From an uncultured Clostridia bacterium (lineage in GTDB: Bacteria; Bacillota; Clostridia; TANB77; CAG-508), in NCBI GenBank assembly GCA_934169725.1, contig CAKPOF010000001.1:1-64000 (forward strand): a stretch of 64,000 nucleotides of DNA, given 5' to 3'. The translations under genes and the position numbers were made by a program. Shown here piece after piece: positions 63,440 through 64,000 of this stretch (position 1 is its first letter; each line of letters starts with the position of its first letter). The notes beneath the pieces were generated by a model that saw only the letters and a list, made by a program, of their open reading frames with translations, was not told the origin of the DNA and made no database searches.

Positions 63440-64000
63440 ATGATAAGACAAAATGAAATTAAAGAAATAGTAAATTTGATTGATAAAGGATTTGAATTAG
63501 AGTTAATAGCTTTTGAATTAGGTATTCCAGTTAATCAGTTACAAGAATGTATAAGTAAAGAAAAGACAGAAAAAGAATTAAACGAAGATAAAAATGAAGA
63601 GATAGAAATAGAATTTGAAGAGAAAAAATTTAGAAAACAAGATTATGAAAAATTAATAAATAAATATAAAAAAGAAATTGCTTTAGAAAAATCAACAAAG
63701 AAAAGAAACTTATTAGCATTTGCATATTTTAAAGCTGGAAAAATAGAAGAAGCAAGAGATGAATTAGAAAAATTAATAAATGAAAATAACAATTATATTT
63801 CTTATAGACAACTAATACATATAGAAAAACAAGAAAATAATTTGGATGATGCGAAATTGTGGGCATATGAAGCTCTTGAAAAATTTCCTGAAAGTATTGA
63901 AATAAGAGAACAATTGATATCAATAGCAAAAGAAGAAAAAGATAATCAAGAGATTATAAAACAGTTAAAGGAAATTATAGATATAAATCCCAAAAATAAA
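63440..64000 (+). CDS. TPR-like repeat protein, cut by the window end
   Basis: 187 codons are visible with no stop. The N-terminus resembles a short HTH (IKEIVNLIDKGFELELIAFE; LGIPVNQLQECISKEK), then an acidic stretch, then tetratricopeptide-like helices (NLLAFAYFKAGKIEEARDEL; DDAKLWAYEALEKFPESIEI). GAAGG precedes ATG. The remainder lies beyond 64000. Function unknown. Confidence 0.7.
   Translation, partial: MIRQNEIKEIVNLIDKGFELELIAFELGIPVNQLQECISKEKTEKELNEDKNEEIEIEFEEKKFRKQDYEKLINKYKKEIALEKSTKKRNLLAFAYFKAGKIEEARDELEKLINENNNYISYRQLIHIEKQENNLDDAKLWAYEALEKFPESIEIREQLISIAKEEKDNQEIIKQLKEIIDINPKNK

Overview
The window comes from a very AT-rich, spore-forming, low-GC Gram-positive bacterium of the Clostridia type, probably an uncultured gut lineage. 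Evidence: arginine is written almost only as AGA; strong AAGGAGG ribosome sites often precede TTG or GTG starts; the sporulation genes spoIIGA, sigE, sigG, sigK and ymxH are present with a gerA-type germination operon; hrcA has a CIRCE operator; the division cluster ends murA-ftsQ-DUF881-DUF881-sbp-ftsA-ftsZ-spoIIGA-sigE-sigG. No species is claimed.

Layout. 1-5714 is the right end of an integrated element: a long palindromic repeat, a prepilin-like protein with a formylglycine-generating-enzyme (FGE-sulfatase) fold and a C-terminus resembling a diversity-generating-retroelement variable region, an IS256 remnant, a RhuM-family gene and a large serine recombinase. The recombinase reads directly into a murA that lacks its 5' third. 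6.7-16 kb is the division and sporulation cluster. 16-25 kb holds a minimal alaS, hinT, a six-fold HTH array protein, tRNA-Met, ldh, secG and rnr. 25-29.3 kb is a minus-strand germinant receptor operon in the order A-B-C plus a small two-helix protein that may be a D subunit. 29.4-33 kb holds a transglutaminase-like protein, a P-loop/Asp23 fusion, cmk and plsC. 33.6-38.5 kb holds typA and trmR/trhP (wobble uridine hydroxylation and methylation) split by a RelA/SpoT-domain gene of different base composition. 38.7-46.5 kb holds sigK, a DUF368 transporter, gltX, engB, serS and a cation exchanger. 46.6-52 kb is the heat-shock operon hrcA-grpE-(CYTH)-dnaK-dnaJ. 53-59.5 kb is envelope glycan work (Alg14/Alg13-like pair, LtaS-like enzyme, GT-C enzyme) with ruvB and a QueH-GNAT fusion. 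59.6-64 kb is accessory: a second RhuM gene, an ASCH protein paired with an orphan class I synthetase-like protein, a C26 amidotransferase and a TPR protein running off the end.

Two cross-cutting patterns stand out. First, three otherwise intact conserved genes (sigE, plsC, engB) each carry exactly one extra base, and in all three it is a C placed before a conserved glycine GGA codon, so the zero-frame codon at the break is CGG. I found no other in-frame CGG in a conserved housekeeping gene; the nine remaining ones lie in seven accessory genes. This suggests +1 frameshifting at a codon that may lack a tRNA. Second, at five genes (hinT, the gene at 18263, the P-loop/Asp23 gene, cmk, engB) the Shine-Dalgarno site lies about 25-31 nt upstream of the start, and the gap holds a perfect small hairpin whose removal restores normal spacing. 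Two dispersed repeat families are also present.
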